Below are positions 36,266 through 44,492 of a stretch of DNA of 64,000 bases, piece by piece. A program made the position numbers and the translations under genes. Each line of letters begins with the position of its first letter. Positions within the stretch are counted from its first letter, which is position 1. The stretch is taken from the NCBI RefSeq assembly GCF_030580935.1, contig NZ_JAUQOM010000008.1, positions 1-64,000 of the forward strand, read 5' to 3'. The DNA comes from Sphingobium cyanobacteriorum. Its GTDB lineage: Bacteria > Pseudomonadota > Alphaproteobacteria > Sphingomonadales > Sphingomonadaceae. The notes under the pieces are model-generated. The model had not been told where the DNA came from. It saw nothing but the letters and a program-made list of their open reading frames with translations, and did no database searches.

Positions 36266-36703
36266 TCAAGCTGTCACACTGTCGACGCGCAGGCGCGTGA
36301 TTTTCCACGATGCGATCTTCCAATGTCCGTCAATCTTCGTAAAAGTCTCGTGATAGTGACCCATGCCGTGCAGCGTCCTGATCGGGCTGCCGGAATCTTC
36401 GGACCATTGCAGCATGTCTTCCATCGCCCATATGCTGGTCGCGCTACTGTCTGATATCAGTTCTATTTCCGGGCAGTGGCAATGATGAACACTGACACAT
36501 CCAGCCAAACCATTGGCTGCATTCGCGACGAATTCTTCACGATTGGCTATGGGCCCCATGCCGGCCGATCCGCCGTCGAATGTGGCATCTTCAATGAACA
36601 GGTCTTTCAGCGCATCCCATTGTTTCGTGTCGACGAAGCGACAGTAACGGGCCCGCACCTTCCTGATTTCTTCGATCGCCTCAAGCTTCTGAGAAATATC
36701 CAT
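36266..36703 (-). CDS. SnoaL-like / NTF2-fold protein
   Basis: 145 residues from the ATG at 36703 (GGGGAGA upstream). The single cone-shaped domain reads IEEIRKVRARYCRFVDTKQWDAL (about 10-32), FIEDATFDGG, SVHHCHCPEIELISDSSATSIWAMED, then HYHETFTKIDGHWKIASWKI. Members act as isomerases, dehydratases or unassigned catabolic helpers. It is transcribed in the same direction as the SDR at 37420 but is separated from it by a long gene-free stretch. Confidence 0.85.
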   Translation of the reverse strand: MDISQKLEAIEEIRKVRARYCRFVDTKQWDALKDLFIEDATFDGGSAGMGPIANREEFVANAANGLAGCVSVHHCHCPEIELISDSSATSIWAMEDMLQWSEDSGSPIRTLHGMGHYHETFTKIDGHWKIASWKITRLRVDSVTA

Positions 36704-37419
36704 ATTGTCTCCCCGGCAGCTTAACCTGCCGCTGTGGACATGGCGCATGCGAGATTAGAACAAGTGGATTGTCTCAGGGCACGCCCAAGGATAGCATATG
36801 CGGGAATGGTAATGGCCGTTAGACCAGCAGTGCCGTTTCAAACGCACTTCAACGCCTCCCCCGAAGCCTATGTTTATGGCTCGACTCCATATGAAGAGTC
36901 CTTTTCTTCCGTCGAATAAGGCACCAGTGCAAAGCGGATCGCAAGCATGATTTCTGTATCATCGCGTAGCATCGCAAATGCGCTGTTTCGACCAGGGAAA
37001 GGTCGAATGCAAAATTCAGGGCCTTGTTGCATTTCTGCACATCGATCTGGATAGGCATGAAGATGTTCGCATATTATGCATTATTACTATAAATAAAATC
37101 ATAATATAATAATTATAAAAATAAATCTGTTAAATATTCAAATATCATAATAAATAATATATATTTATTTTTAAAGGTTCGAACGCAATCGCTATGGCGT
37201 ATATCCATCATCATGCTGACCAGGCCGGACAACGAGGGCGGTTCAGGTTGTAGTCTTGGAACCAGGGCCATGCGTCAGATATTTGATTGCATGTGTCACA
37301 GGGTTTATCCGGGCATGCATGGGAATGCCATAAAGCCAGGATCGCGCGATATCTGGGCCGCAAATCCGGGGGCGGGCTGTGTGATGCCCCCCCCCCCGGA
37401 TCTCATAATGCCCTTCCCA
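36704..37419. other. Gene-free stretch with AT-rich island and C11 tract
   Basis: No convincing gene on either strand. Bases about 37068-37181 are almost entirely A/T, against a GC-rich background. An 11-base C run lies at 37387-37397. Short open frames here lack ribosome sites and family features. Confidence 0.7.
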
Positions 37420-38262
37420 TCAGTTCACGGAACGGCATTGTCCGCCATCGACGCGATAGTTCGCGCCGGTCATATATGTGCTGAGTGGGCTGGCGAGGAG
37501 CGCCACCATTCTTGCTATATCCTCCGGGCGGCCAAAATGCTTGATCGGTTGCGGGATCAGTTCGCTGGTGAAGCGCCGTTCGATTTCGGAGAAATCACTG
37601 CTATCCCAGCCCAATAGACCGGCCCATTCGGTGAATGCCTTTGTTACGGCGGGCGTCAGGATCGTGCCGGGGCTGACGGTGTTCACCGTTACGCCCGTGC
37701 CTGCGAAGGATTTGGCGAGGCCCGCCGTCATGTTGTTCATCGCGGCTTTGGCCGGTTGATAGTCGGCCAGGCCAGGTTCGGGCTGCACCGCCGAGGCGCT
37801 GGAGATGTTGATGATGCGGCCCCATTTCCGCGCGATCATGCCGGGCGCGAAGCTCTGGATAAGGCGCACGGCGGCGCCGACATTCTGTTCATAGGTCCAG
37901 GCCCAGTCGTCCCAGGGGGTTTCCAGCCAGGGACCATTGGCCGGGCGTTCGACGCCATCCTGGCGATGGCCGCTGGCCTTGCCGCCTGCATTATTGACCA
38001 ATATGTCCACGCCGCCAAGCTGCGCGGCCACGGCCTCTGCGACCTGCTGGCAGCCTTCCGCGGTGGCGAGATCGCCGGTCACGCCAAAAGCCTTGCCGCC
38101 TGCTGCGGCGATCGCGCTGGCTACCGCGTCAAGGCGCTGTCGGTCGCGGCCATGGATCACGACCGTCGCCCCTTCCGCCGCGAGCAGCTTGGCGATGCCT
38201 TCGCCAATGCCGGAACTGCTGCCGGTTACGAGTGCGCGTGTGTCCTTCAGTTGCAAGTCCAT
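37420..38262 (-). CDS. SDR-family oxidoreductase
   Basis: 280 residues; GGAGGATCAT precedes the ATG. Motifs: TGSSSGIG (13-20), NNAGG (90-94), catalytic Ser154/155 in NISSASA, and YQPAK (Tyr168, Lys172), then VSPGTILTP. It has a longer stretch after NNAG (GKASGHRQDGVERPANG) than typical SDRs, which probably shapes the substrate pocket. It is a likely NAD(P)-dependent ketoreductase/alcohol dehydrogenase. Confidence 0.93.
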   Translation of the reverse strand: MDLQLKDTRALVTGSSSGIGEGIAKLLAAEGATVVIHGRDRQRLDAVASAIAAAGGKAFGVTGDLATAEGCQQVAEAVAAQLGGVDILVNNAGGKASGHRQDGVERPANGPWLETPWDDWAWTYEQNVGAAVRLIQSFAPGMIARKWGRIINISSASAVQPEPGLADYQPAKAAMNNMTAGLAKSFAGTGVTVNTVSPGTILTPAVTKAFTEWAGLLGWDSSDFSEIERRFTSELIPQPIKHFGRPEDIARMVALLASPLSTYMTGANYRVDGGQCRSVN

Positions 38263-38722
38263 ATGATCCTCCAGATGTGCAAATCATCATGATGGTTATT
38301 CCTGGCGCGCCGGGACAGCATGGCCGTCTATTCAGGGGAATAGACCGGCGATAGCCTGTCTCCACCGGACAGATGGAAGCGACGATATTGTCATGGAACG
38401 ACGCATATATTGATCAGGACCATGAATCCTGTGCCGACCATTGGTGCGATGGCGCGGGAATGCTGTCAAGTGACCAGGCGGAAATGCGCAGACGCGGGCG
38501 GCATGAACATTTTCGACCGGGAAATGTGAATTATTCTCCTGTCATATGGCCCATGTTCCAGCGATGATCATCATGAAGATGAGGAAGGATTCCCATGCGC
38601 ATGATGGCGACCGAAGGCGGGCTGGCCATGGTAGCGTTGCCGGCCAGCGCAGCTAAAGGCGGTTCCCACTGTTCCGCGCGATGCTCCAGGTGAAGGCCAT
38701 CAAACAGGACGGAGTTGAAAAT
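38263..38722. other. Gene-free stretch upstream of the CMD-family gene
   Basis: Divergent space between the SDR (minus) and the CMD-like gene (plus). It contains a half copy of the intergenic repeat (38639-38690). No coding region is supported. Confidence 0.6.
38639..38690. repeat. Partial copy (right half) of an intergenic repeat
   Basis: The sequence from GCCGGCCAGCGC through GGTTCCCACTGTTCCGCG and CGATGCTCCAG matches the right half of the copy at 39937-40055, with a few changes. Confidence 0.7.
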
Positions 38723-39130
38723 ATGGCGGAAATGGACGAGCGAACGGAATGTGGCCTGGCGCTGGCCAGTGAAATGCTGGGACCGGCCTTTGGCGACGCG
38801 ATACGCGCGCGGATAGAAAAGGATGCCTTTTGCGCTGACCTTGCGCGATTGGGCATGTCCCATTCCTATACCGATTGCTGGTCAAGGCCAGGTCTGGACC
38901 GGCGATCGAGAAGCCTGCTGACCATTGGCGCCCTGGTTGGCATGCGTCAGCCCAACGAGTTGAAAAACCACGTCAAGATCGGTGTCGCCAACAGCCTGTC
39001 GGCCAAGGAAATCGAGGAGGCGCTGATTCAATTGTCCACCTATGTCGGCTTCCCCGCGATCGCCACCGCGATCACGGCTGCGCAGGAGGCGTTGCAGGAA
39101 ATCGACATGCTGCCGCCTGAAAAGGCTTGA
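38723..39130 (+). CDS. Carboxymuconolactone decarboxylase (CMD) family protein
   Basis: 135 residues from the ATG at 38723 (GGAG 8 nt upstream). It shows the all-helical CMD/AhpD-like block GLDRRSRSLLTIGALVGM (about 60-77), ELKNHVKIGVANSLSAKEIEEAL and the YVGFPAIATAI helix. It lacks the CxxC of AhpD peroxidases, so a decarboxylase or lactone-acting role is more likely. It is the only plus-strand gene between 33.2 and 62.2 kb, which suggests independent control. Confidence 0.9.
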   Translation: MAEMDERTECGLALASEMLGPAFGDAIRARIEKDAFCADLARLGMSHSYTDCWSRPGLDRRSRSLLTIGALVGMRQPNELKNHVKIGVANSLSAKEIEEALIQLSTYVGFPAIATAITAAQEALQEIDMLPPEKA

Positions 39131-39171
39131 AGCGACAAGCCCCTTGGTCCGCCGGCGCCGGGCACCGCGGG

Positions 39172-39885
39172 TCAGGTGGCGTGCAGCCCGCCATCGATCG
39201 GAATGACCGCGCCGTTCAGATAGCCGTTCTGCATGATGGACAGAACGAGGGCGGCGATCTCGTCTGCTGACCCTATCCGGCGGATCGGCACTTTTGTCGC
39301 CTGGTCCGCCAGCATGGCCTGCCGGCCTTCCTCTCCCAGCAGCCCGGCCATCAACGGCGTATCCACGGCGCCGGGCGACACGACATTGAAACGGATGGGC
39401 GCGAATTCCTGAACGAAGGTCTTGCACAGGGTTTCGACGGCTGCGGCCGCCGCCGCGACGGCCGCCAGCATGGGGTGGGGGCGTTGGACCAGATCGCCCG
39501 TCGTCGCTGTAAATGATCCGTCGGGGGCAAAGCGTGGCATGGCCGCGCGCACAACATGCAGCAGGCCGAAAACCCGCTCCTCGAACGGTGCCCGCAACCT
39601 GTCCATGGCGCCGGTGGCCGGTTCGATGATGATGGTCCCGGCCGATATGAACAGATGATCGATGCGCGCTTCGTCCGCGAATATGGTTTCTATCGCATCG
39701 GCGTCGGTTATGTCGGCGCAGGCAACCCGCCAGCCGGGATTATCCTTGGCCAGTTGCGACAGCCTGGCAGGGTCGCGGCCGATGACCGTCACCTGTGCCC
39801 CGGCGGCACTGGCTGCATGGGCCGTAGCAAGACCGATACCACTGGTGCCGCCGACCACGACAATCCGTTTGCCCGTTAGCGCCAT
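39172..39885 (-). CDS. SDR-fold protein lacking the catalytic Tyr/Lys
   Basis: 237 residues. The nucleotide-binding GGTSGIG (12-18) is intact. The active-site region reads TATTGD, with Thr in place of Ser at about 129. The expected Tyr and Lys positions (about 142 and 146) are both Ala in an alanine-rich helix (MLAAVAAAAAAVE). The C-terminal SPGAVDTP and GAVIPIDGG remain. The fold is an SDR but the standard hydride-transfer chemistry is not supported. Some sphingomonad and actinobacterial SDRs share this alanine-rich helix. It could be a regulatory, structural or unusual reductase. A 276-bp gap containing a repeat separates it from the VOC gene upstream. Confidence 0.88.
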   Translation of the reverse strand: MALTGKRIVVVGGTSGIGLATAHAASAAGAQVTVIGRDPARLSQLAKDNPGWRVACADITDADAIETIFADEARIDHLFISAGTIIIEPATGAMDRLRAPFEERVFGLLHVVRAAMPRFAPDGSFTATTGDLVQRPHPMLAAVAAAAAAVETLCKTFVQEFAPIRFNVVSPGAVDTPLMAGLLGEEGRQAMLADQATKVPIRRIGSADEIAALVLSIMQNGYLNGAVIPIDGGLHAT

Positions 39886-39936
39886 TCACTCTGCTCCCGT
39901 AAAATCCTGCACTGTCCCTGGGGACTTCCGGCGCCA

Positions 39937-40055
39937 GAGCGCGCTGCGTTTAGGCGGATGCAGGTCGCGCGCGCCAGCTTTTTGTTTTCGCATCGTTCTG
40001 CCGGAGCCGTCGGCCAGCGCCGCTAAAAGCGGTTCCCGCTTTTCCGCGCGATGCC
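39937..40055. repeat. Intergenic repeat, copy A
   Basis: It begins GAGCGCGCTGCGTTTAGGCG, has a central CTTTTTGTTTTCGCATCGTT, and ends GGTTCCCGCTTTTCCGCGCG then ATGCC. It matches copies B (41881) and C (43232) and the half copy at 38639. Confidence 0.85.
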
Positions 40056-40161
40056 CTGTCATGCCCGTATCAAGCGCATGTTCGCGCATCGCAAGCGGTT
40101 TTACCGTGTCGCCACCCGCTTCCTGAACCTTGCGGCCATAGGTCAATGCGCGCCCCAAGCC

Positions 40162-40656
40162 CTAATTGGCGGCGATGCTTCCATAATAGGCCCGGCCTTC
40201 GGCGGTCGGATAGATATATTCCAGGAAGTGGCCCAGTTCGGGCGCCTCGATATAGATGACCTTCATCGTGTCGATCTCGATATCCATCCATGTCTTGCGG
40301 CCTGCCGTTGCAATCTGCCCACGCAATGATGCCCATTCTTCGTCCGAGTTCACGAAATAGCCGAAATGGTGGTGGCGGATCACGAAATCCCCCTTTTTGT
40401 CGATCCAGTCGTCATACAGAGGCTGGTACTGGTCCGTCGCCGTCTCGATCAGTTCAATCTGCTGCCCATTGGACCATGCCAGCGCGATCCGCATCACCCC
40501 GGCGTCTATATAGGACCAGTTGGTTATGGCGTAATTGTCACCCATCAGCGTGACCGCCCGTTCGAGATCATTGGTCACATAGGCAAGCTGGAACAGTTCA
40601 TAACCGAGCAGTCCGACAGGGTGGAGCGCACGGGGGGGGCGGACAACAGAGTGCAC
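40162..40656 (-). CDS. VOC/glyoxalase-fold protein
   Basis: 164 residues from the GTG at 40656, chosen because AAGGAG lies 8 nt upstream; a TTG 18 bases earlier has no ribosome site. Two beta-alpha-beta-beta-beta modules are suggested by ELFQLAYVTNDLERAVTLMG, IALAWSNGQQIELIETA, HHHFGYFVNSDEEW and VIYIEAPELGHFLEYIYP. Metal-ligand candidates are the HHH cluster and the Glu residues. This style resembles glyoxalase-superfamily isomerases/epimerases/dioxygenases, and the precise role is open. It follows the epimerase gene by 24 bp. Confidence 0.8.
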   Translation of the reverse strand: MHSVVRPPRALHPVGLLGYELFQLAYVTNDLERAVTLMGDNYAITNWSYIDAGVMRIALAWSNGQQIELIETATDQYQPLYDDWIDKKGDFVIRHHHFGYFVNSDEEWASLRGQIATAGRKTWMDIEIDTMKVIYIEAPELGHFLEYIYPTAEGRAYYGSIAAN

Positions 40657-40680
40657 GGCATCTTCTCCTTGCAATATCGT

Positions 40681-41607
40681 TCAGATCAGTGCGCCGGCCC
40701 TGGCGCGGGCGGCATAATAGGGGGCTATGGCCTTTACGACATCGGATGTCCGGTGGCGGGTATAGCCAAGCCGCTGTACCATGGCGGGGTCGGGATCATA
40801 GGCAATCCGGGTGGTGCGTCCGGCATAGAGCGATTCATCGATAAATACCGGATGCGGTTCATCGCGCACATGGCGGATCGGCGGGCGACCCATGCCTTCC
40901 AGCAGCAGGTTGCAATAATGTTCGTAAGTCCAGTTTTCATCGCCCATCAAATAGGATGCGCCACCTTCCCCCCGTTCGATGGCGCCAGCCGCCGCTTCCG
41001 CGAACGCATTGGCCGAGATGAAGTTGGAACCGCCCGGAATGATCCAGGCATCATCGCCCTGGTCCAGGAGGAAACGCACCAGCATGTCGATGGGCAGCGA
41101 ACTGACGCCCTGGACCATGCCCGGCACAAAGGGGGCGTTGAGGCAGCAGATGCGGAAACGGTCATCCGACATCGCCAGCACTGCCTTTTCCGCCGCAAGC
41201 CTTGATCGCAGATAAGGTTCGCTGGCCACGATCTGCGGATCGACAAGCTGCGGGTAATAGGTTCCGACATAGACGGCGCAGTTCATCCCGGCACGCTTTG
41301 CACGCCCGATGAAGGAGGGGACGCCTATCGTATTTGCCTGATGGAAATGCGTCCGCTCTGTATCGTCCAGTGGCACCTGGCGCAGGTCGTTCCCGGCGGC
41401 AAAGACCAGGGTGTCGAATGCGGCAAGCCGCTTTTCGTCGATCGCCTCGTCTCCATAGCTGCCTTGCAGGAAGGCAACCGCGTCCAGCGCGCCTTTCGGC
41501 GCGGCGCGGCGACCCATCACCGTCACCTGATGGCCAAGTCCGTGAAGGTGCAGGGCGATGGCGCCACCGATCAGCCCAGTGCCGCCCACAACCAGAATTC
41601 GCCTCAC
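40681..41607 (-). CDS. NAD-dependent epimerase/dehydratase (extended SDR)
   Basis: 308 residues from the GTG at 41607, which has GGGAGAG 5 nt upstream and gives the usual start MRRILVVGGTG; another GTG two codons earlier sits directly on the ribosome site. GGTGLIGG binds NAD(P). YVGTYYP and YLRSR stand near the catalytic Tyr-x3-Lys region, with Arg in the Lys place. The C-terminal substrate domain includes GASYLMGDENWTYEHYC. It likely acts on a modified alcohol/ketone or nucleotide-linked substrate. It forms a unit with the VOC gene. Confidence 0.88.
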   Translation of the reverse strand: MRRILVVGGTGLIGGAIALHLHGLGHQVTVMGRRAAPKGALDAVAFLQGSYGDEAIDEKRLAAFDTLVFAAGNDLRQVPLDDTERTHFHQANTIGVPSFIGRAKRAGMNCAVYVGTYYPQLVDPQIVASEPYLRSRLAAEKAVLAMSDDRFRICCLNAPFVPGMVQGVSSLPIDMLVRFLLDQGDDAWIIPGGSNFISANAFAEAAAGAIERGEGGASYLMGDENWTYEHYCNLLLEGMGRPPIRHVRDEPHPVFIDESLYAGRTTRIAYDPDPAMVQRLGYTRHRTSDVVKAIAPYYAARARAGALI

Positions 41608-42030
41608 CGGCACTCTCCCATCGGCTATTTTCTATTTTGGCATTTTCCGGACAAACTCTCCTACAAAAAGAGAGGCCGGCAAATGAATAATGGCATGCGC
41701 GCTGAACGCAGCACGAGGGCGATTGTTGGCATGGCCCCCCATTTGGGGAGTGTAGCCTGTCTCATTTGCTGTCTGGCATCGGCGTGACTCGGCCAGGATT
41801 GCAAAACGCGGTCGTACTGCCCCTGTGTCCCATCCGCAGCGATGGTCCGCCCCATTGACGTGGCCGCAGCCTCACTGGCCGGAGCGCGCTGCGCTTAATC
41901 GGATGCGGTCGTGCGCTCTGGCTTTCTGTTTGCGCACCGTTTTGGGCGGGAAAGCGGGGGCCACTTTCCCGCACGATGCGCCAGCAGCATCACCGCGCCA
42001 GACGCGCCATATTCAGCGGCATCACCAGTT
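41608..42030. other. Gene-free stretch carrying repeat copy B
   Basis: The region lies between the DUF1254/DUF1214-type gene (ends 42031) and the epimerase start. Apart from the repeat at 41881-41982, no gene or clear terminator is supported. Confidence 0.6.
41881..41982. repeat. Intergenic repeat, copy B
   Basis: It starts GGAGCGCGCTGCGCTTAATC and ends CCACTTTCCCGCACGATGCG then CC. Translated on the minus strand it gives the spurious peptide pattern RESG-RFPAQN also produced by copy C. Confidence 0.85.
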
Positions 42031-43206
42031 CTACCATTTCTTGCGCAACTGGTTGCCGATCAGCCGCTGACGCAACTGGGCGTCACGCTCGTCCGCGGTC
42101 GCCTTGGGCGAGCCGTCGCCAAGACAGGCTGCAACGTCCGAGAGTTTCATCCGGCTTATCTGCGGCGTTGGCGTGGATGAACAGCGATACCATCGGCCGA
42201 TCAACATGCCGTACGCATTTCCGCCGGTATCGAGCCAGTTATAATAGCCTGGATCATTGTGCGACAGGACGGCGCGGAATTTGCCATCGGCATCGATGCG
42301 TGCGGTGTGGCCGTTGAGGCTGCTCTGACGATAGGGAATGTCCACCTGGTTCCACAGCCCGTCGATAACCTGCACGTTCCAATAGGTGCGCGTTTCCGGC
42401 AATGCACTTTCGATCACGAGCGCCTCATCCGGCCCAATGTCGAAGACCATTTCGAAATAAGCCTGCGGCCAATCTTGGCCATTCCCCATATCCTGGAATG
42501 TGTGGATATGCATGTTGTTGATAAAGCCGCCGTCATGCGGCCGCTTTACCGCGGCCATGCCCACCCGGCTGACGTCGCCGGTATAGGCGAAGATGTGGCG
42601 CAGCTTTGCATCGACTTCTTCCGGGGTCAGTCGCGCACGGGGGGCAGCGGGCTTGTTGAGCCGTTCGATCGCGACCCGGACATCCTTTTCATTCCCCCAG
42701 TCATAGGAAAATTGACGCAGCAGGATGAAATCCGCTTCCGGGTCCAGATGCAGCCAGTCGCCATCATAGCCTTCGGGGCGTTCGGTGCTGAAGATGACCG
42801 AAAAGCGCCCGTCCTCGTCGAGCGTCAGGTCATTCGCGTCATAGTTGCCAAAGCCTTTCCCCGGTTGAACGCCGTTCGTACCGAACATCTTGTTCCCGGT
42901 GGCAAAGCCGACGACCGGCGCGTTGCCGCGTTCGCCGATGACCCGGTAAATGCCGTCGCCTTCGACGCTGGCGACATAGTAGATCGAGTCGGGATTGGGT
43001 TGCAGCAGGAACGCCGAATTTTCAAACGGTATGAATTCGGGATAGCGCGGGTCCGCCATCATCAGCAGAAAATAGGCTTGCGAGAGATTCATCGCAAACT
43101 GCCGGTAGAGATCCGCCCGCAACTGCTCGTCCACGGGCGCGGTGCTGTTTTCAAGAATGTCGCCTGCCGGTTTCAGCAGGTCCACATAGTCCGCCCAGCT
43201 TTTCAT
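42031..43206 (-). CDS. DUF1254/DUF1214-type protein
   Basis: 391 residues from the ATG at 43206 (GGAGAGAG upstream); the frame continues to 43323 only by reading through repeat copy C. Conserved blocks: NPDSIYYVASVEGDGIYRVIGERG (about 70-95) and the C-terminal YWNVQVIDGLWNQVDIPYRQSSLNGHTA and HNDPGYYNWLDTGG. The family is widespread in proteobacterial catabolic clusters; its biochemical function is unknown to me. There is no signal peptide. It is flanked on both sides by repeat copies (B downstream, C upstream). Confidence 0.88.
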   Translation of the reverse strand: MKSWADYVDLLKPAGDILENSTAPVDEQLRADLYRQFAMNLSQAYFLLMMADPRYPEFIPFENSAFLLQPNPDSIYYVASVEGDGIYRVIGERGNAPVVGFATGNKMFGTNGVQPGKGFGNYDANDLTLDEDGRFSVIFSTERPEGYDGDWLHLDPEADFILLRQFSYDWGNEKDVRVAIERLNKPAAPRARLTPEEVDAKLRHIFAYTGDVSRVGMAAVKRPHDGGFINNMHIHTFQDMGNGQDWPQAYFEMVFDIGPDEALVIESALPETRTYWNVQVIDGLWNQVDIPYRQSSLNGHTARIDADGKFRAVLSHNDPGYYNWLDTGGNAYGMLIGRWYRCSSTPTPQISRMKLSDVAACLGDGSPKATADERDAQLRQRLIGNQLRKKW

Positions 43207-43231
43207 CAGCTCTCTCCTGTCTCTCCACCGG

Positions 43232-43333
43232 CTGGAGCGCGCTGCGCCTAATCGGGTGCAGCGCGCTCCAGTTTTTTGTTTTCGCATCGTTTTGGCGGCA
43301 AACCGGGTTCCACTTTCCCGCACGATGCTCCAG
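43232..43333. repeat. Intergenic repeat, copy C, with terminator-like hairpin
   Basis: A perfect 14-bp inverted repeat CTGGAGCGCGCTGC (43232-43245) / GCAGCGCGCTCCAG (43258-43271) is followed on the plus strand by TTTTTTGTTTTCGC. It then has the shared right part ending CCCGCACGATGCTCCAG. The genes here run on the minus strand, so as a plus-strand terminator it would act only on antisense transcription. Confidence 0.88.
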
Positions 43334-43488
43334 TCTCATCTGTTTTTCCGGAGCCACAAGCGATACTGAACCAGCGCCATGCTTCATCGCGCACACGATT
43401 TCTCTGCTGGCGCCGGCCATGACCGATCCAATCCTACTTCAATCCGGCAAGCCTGACGCCATGCGAGCGTTTTTCAGCCGCGTGCAGA

Positions 43489-44247
43489 TCAGAGCATCAC
43501 CATCCCGCCGTCGACGTTGATCGTCTGCCCGGACACATAATGGCTTTCGTCGGACGCAAGGAACACTGCCACAGGGCCTATATCCTTGTAGCTGTCACCC
43601 CAGCGCCGCAGGGAAACTTCCAAAAGATTCTTGGCGGCTTCTTCGGGGAAATCCGCCAGCCATTTTTCCGCCGCGGGCGACATGGCCGAAGGATTGATGA
43701 CATTGATGCGGATGCCGTCCGGTCCCCATTCACGCGCCGCCACACGGCTCAGACCACGAATGGCTTCTTTGGTGGCGCCATATATTGAATATCCTTCGGG
43801 CGCCACGATGCCCTGACGCGAGCCGAAATTGATGATCGACCCGCCGCCACGCGCAACCATATGCTGGCGAACGGCCTGCATGTGATAGACCGAGCCGTAG
43901 AGGCCCGACTCAACGGTCGCGGCGATATGTTCATCATCATAATCGCTCAGCAACATGCCGGGGAAAGTCGTCTGGGCGTTGTTCACCAGGATGTCGACGC
44001 CACCAAAAGTACCGACAGTGAACGCGACGAGCTTGTCTGCGTCGGCGCGCGAGCGGGCATCGGCCGGATGTATCGCGACCTTTGCACCGCGCGCTTCAAG
44101 GTCTGGAACGATGGCCTGGAGCTTTTCTGGCGTGCGTCCGCTGATGACCAGCGATGCCCCTTCATCGGCAAATGCCATGGCGATGCCAAGGCCCACCCCC
44201 TGTCCACCACCAGTGATGATCGCGACTTTGCCTTCCAATCTTTTCAT
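43489..44247 (-). CDS. SDR-family oxidoreductase
   Basis: 252 residues from the ATG at 44247 (AGGAGA about 7 nt upstream); the ATG two codons earlier touches the ribosome site. Motifs: TGGGQGVGLG, NNAQ (89-92) with Gln replacing the usual Gly, catalytic Ser in NFGSRQG, and YGATK (Tyr156, Lys160), then INPSAMSP. It is a classical NAD(P)-dependent dehydrogenase. It sits directly downstream of the third TonB receptor on the same strand, with a terminator hairpin between them. Confidence 0.93.
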   Translation of the reverse strand: MKRLEGKVAIITGGGQGVGLGIAMAFADEGASLVISGRTPEKLQAIVPDLEARGAKVAIHPADARSRADADKLVAFTVGTFGGVDILVNNAQTTFPGMLLSDYDDEHIAATVESGLYGSVYHMQAVRQHMVARGGGSIINFGSRQGIVAPEGYSIYGATKEAIRGLSRVAAREWGPDGIRINVINPSAMSPAAEKWLADFPEEAAKNLLEVSLRRWGDSYKDIGPVAVFLASDESHYVSGQTINVDGGMVML

Positions 44248-44438
44248 CGTCATTCTCCTGATCTTTACCGCTGCTCCCTGCCGGGTTCCGGTTATAGTCA
44301 GATATCCGCCAGATGGCGGCGGGAACAGGCATTCAGATAGTGGGTTGCGACTTGCACCACCGGATGGCGGCGCGTTCTTTCATGCATCGGAGCAGTATTA
44401 CCCGCCATCATGATCTGAAAGATAAAGGCTGAAACAGA

Positions 44439-44473
44439 GATATCGCGTCGGCGGATTTTGCCGACGCGATATC
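44439..44473 (-). terminator. Hairpin terminator of the third TonB receptor
   Basis: A perfect 14-bp stem GATATCGCGTCGGC (44439-44452) / GCCGACGCGATATC (44460-44473) has a 7-nt loop. On the minus strand TCTGTTTC follows. It lies 20 bp past the receptor stop. Confidence 0.75.
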
Positions 44474-44492
44474 GATTTTCAACAGGTGCCGA

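Noticed and set aside
43207..43323. N-terminal extension of the DUF1254/DUF1214-type gene to 43323
   Set aside because: It reads through repeat copy C; the ATG at 43206 has a proper ribosome site and matches the family start.
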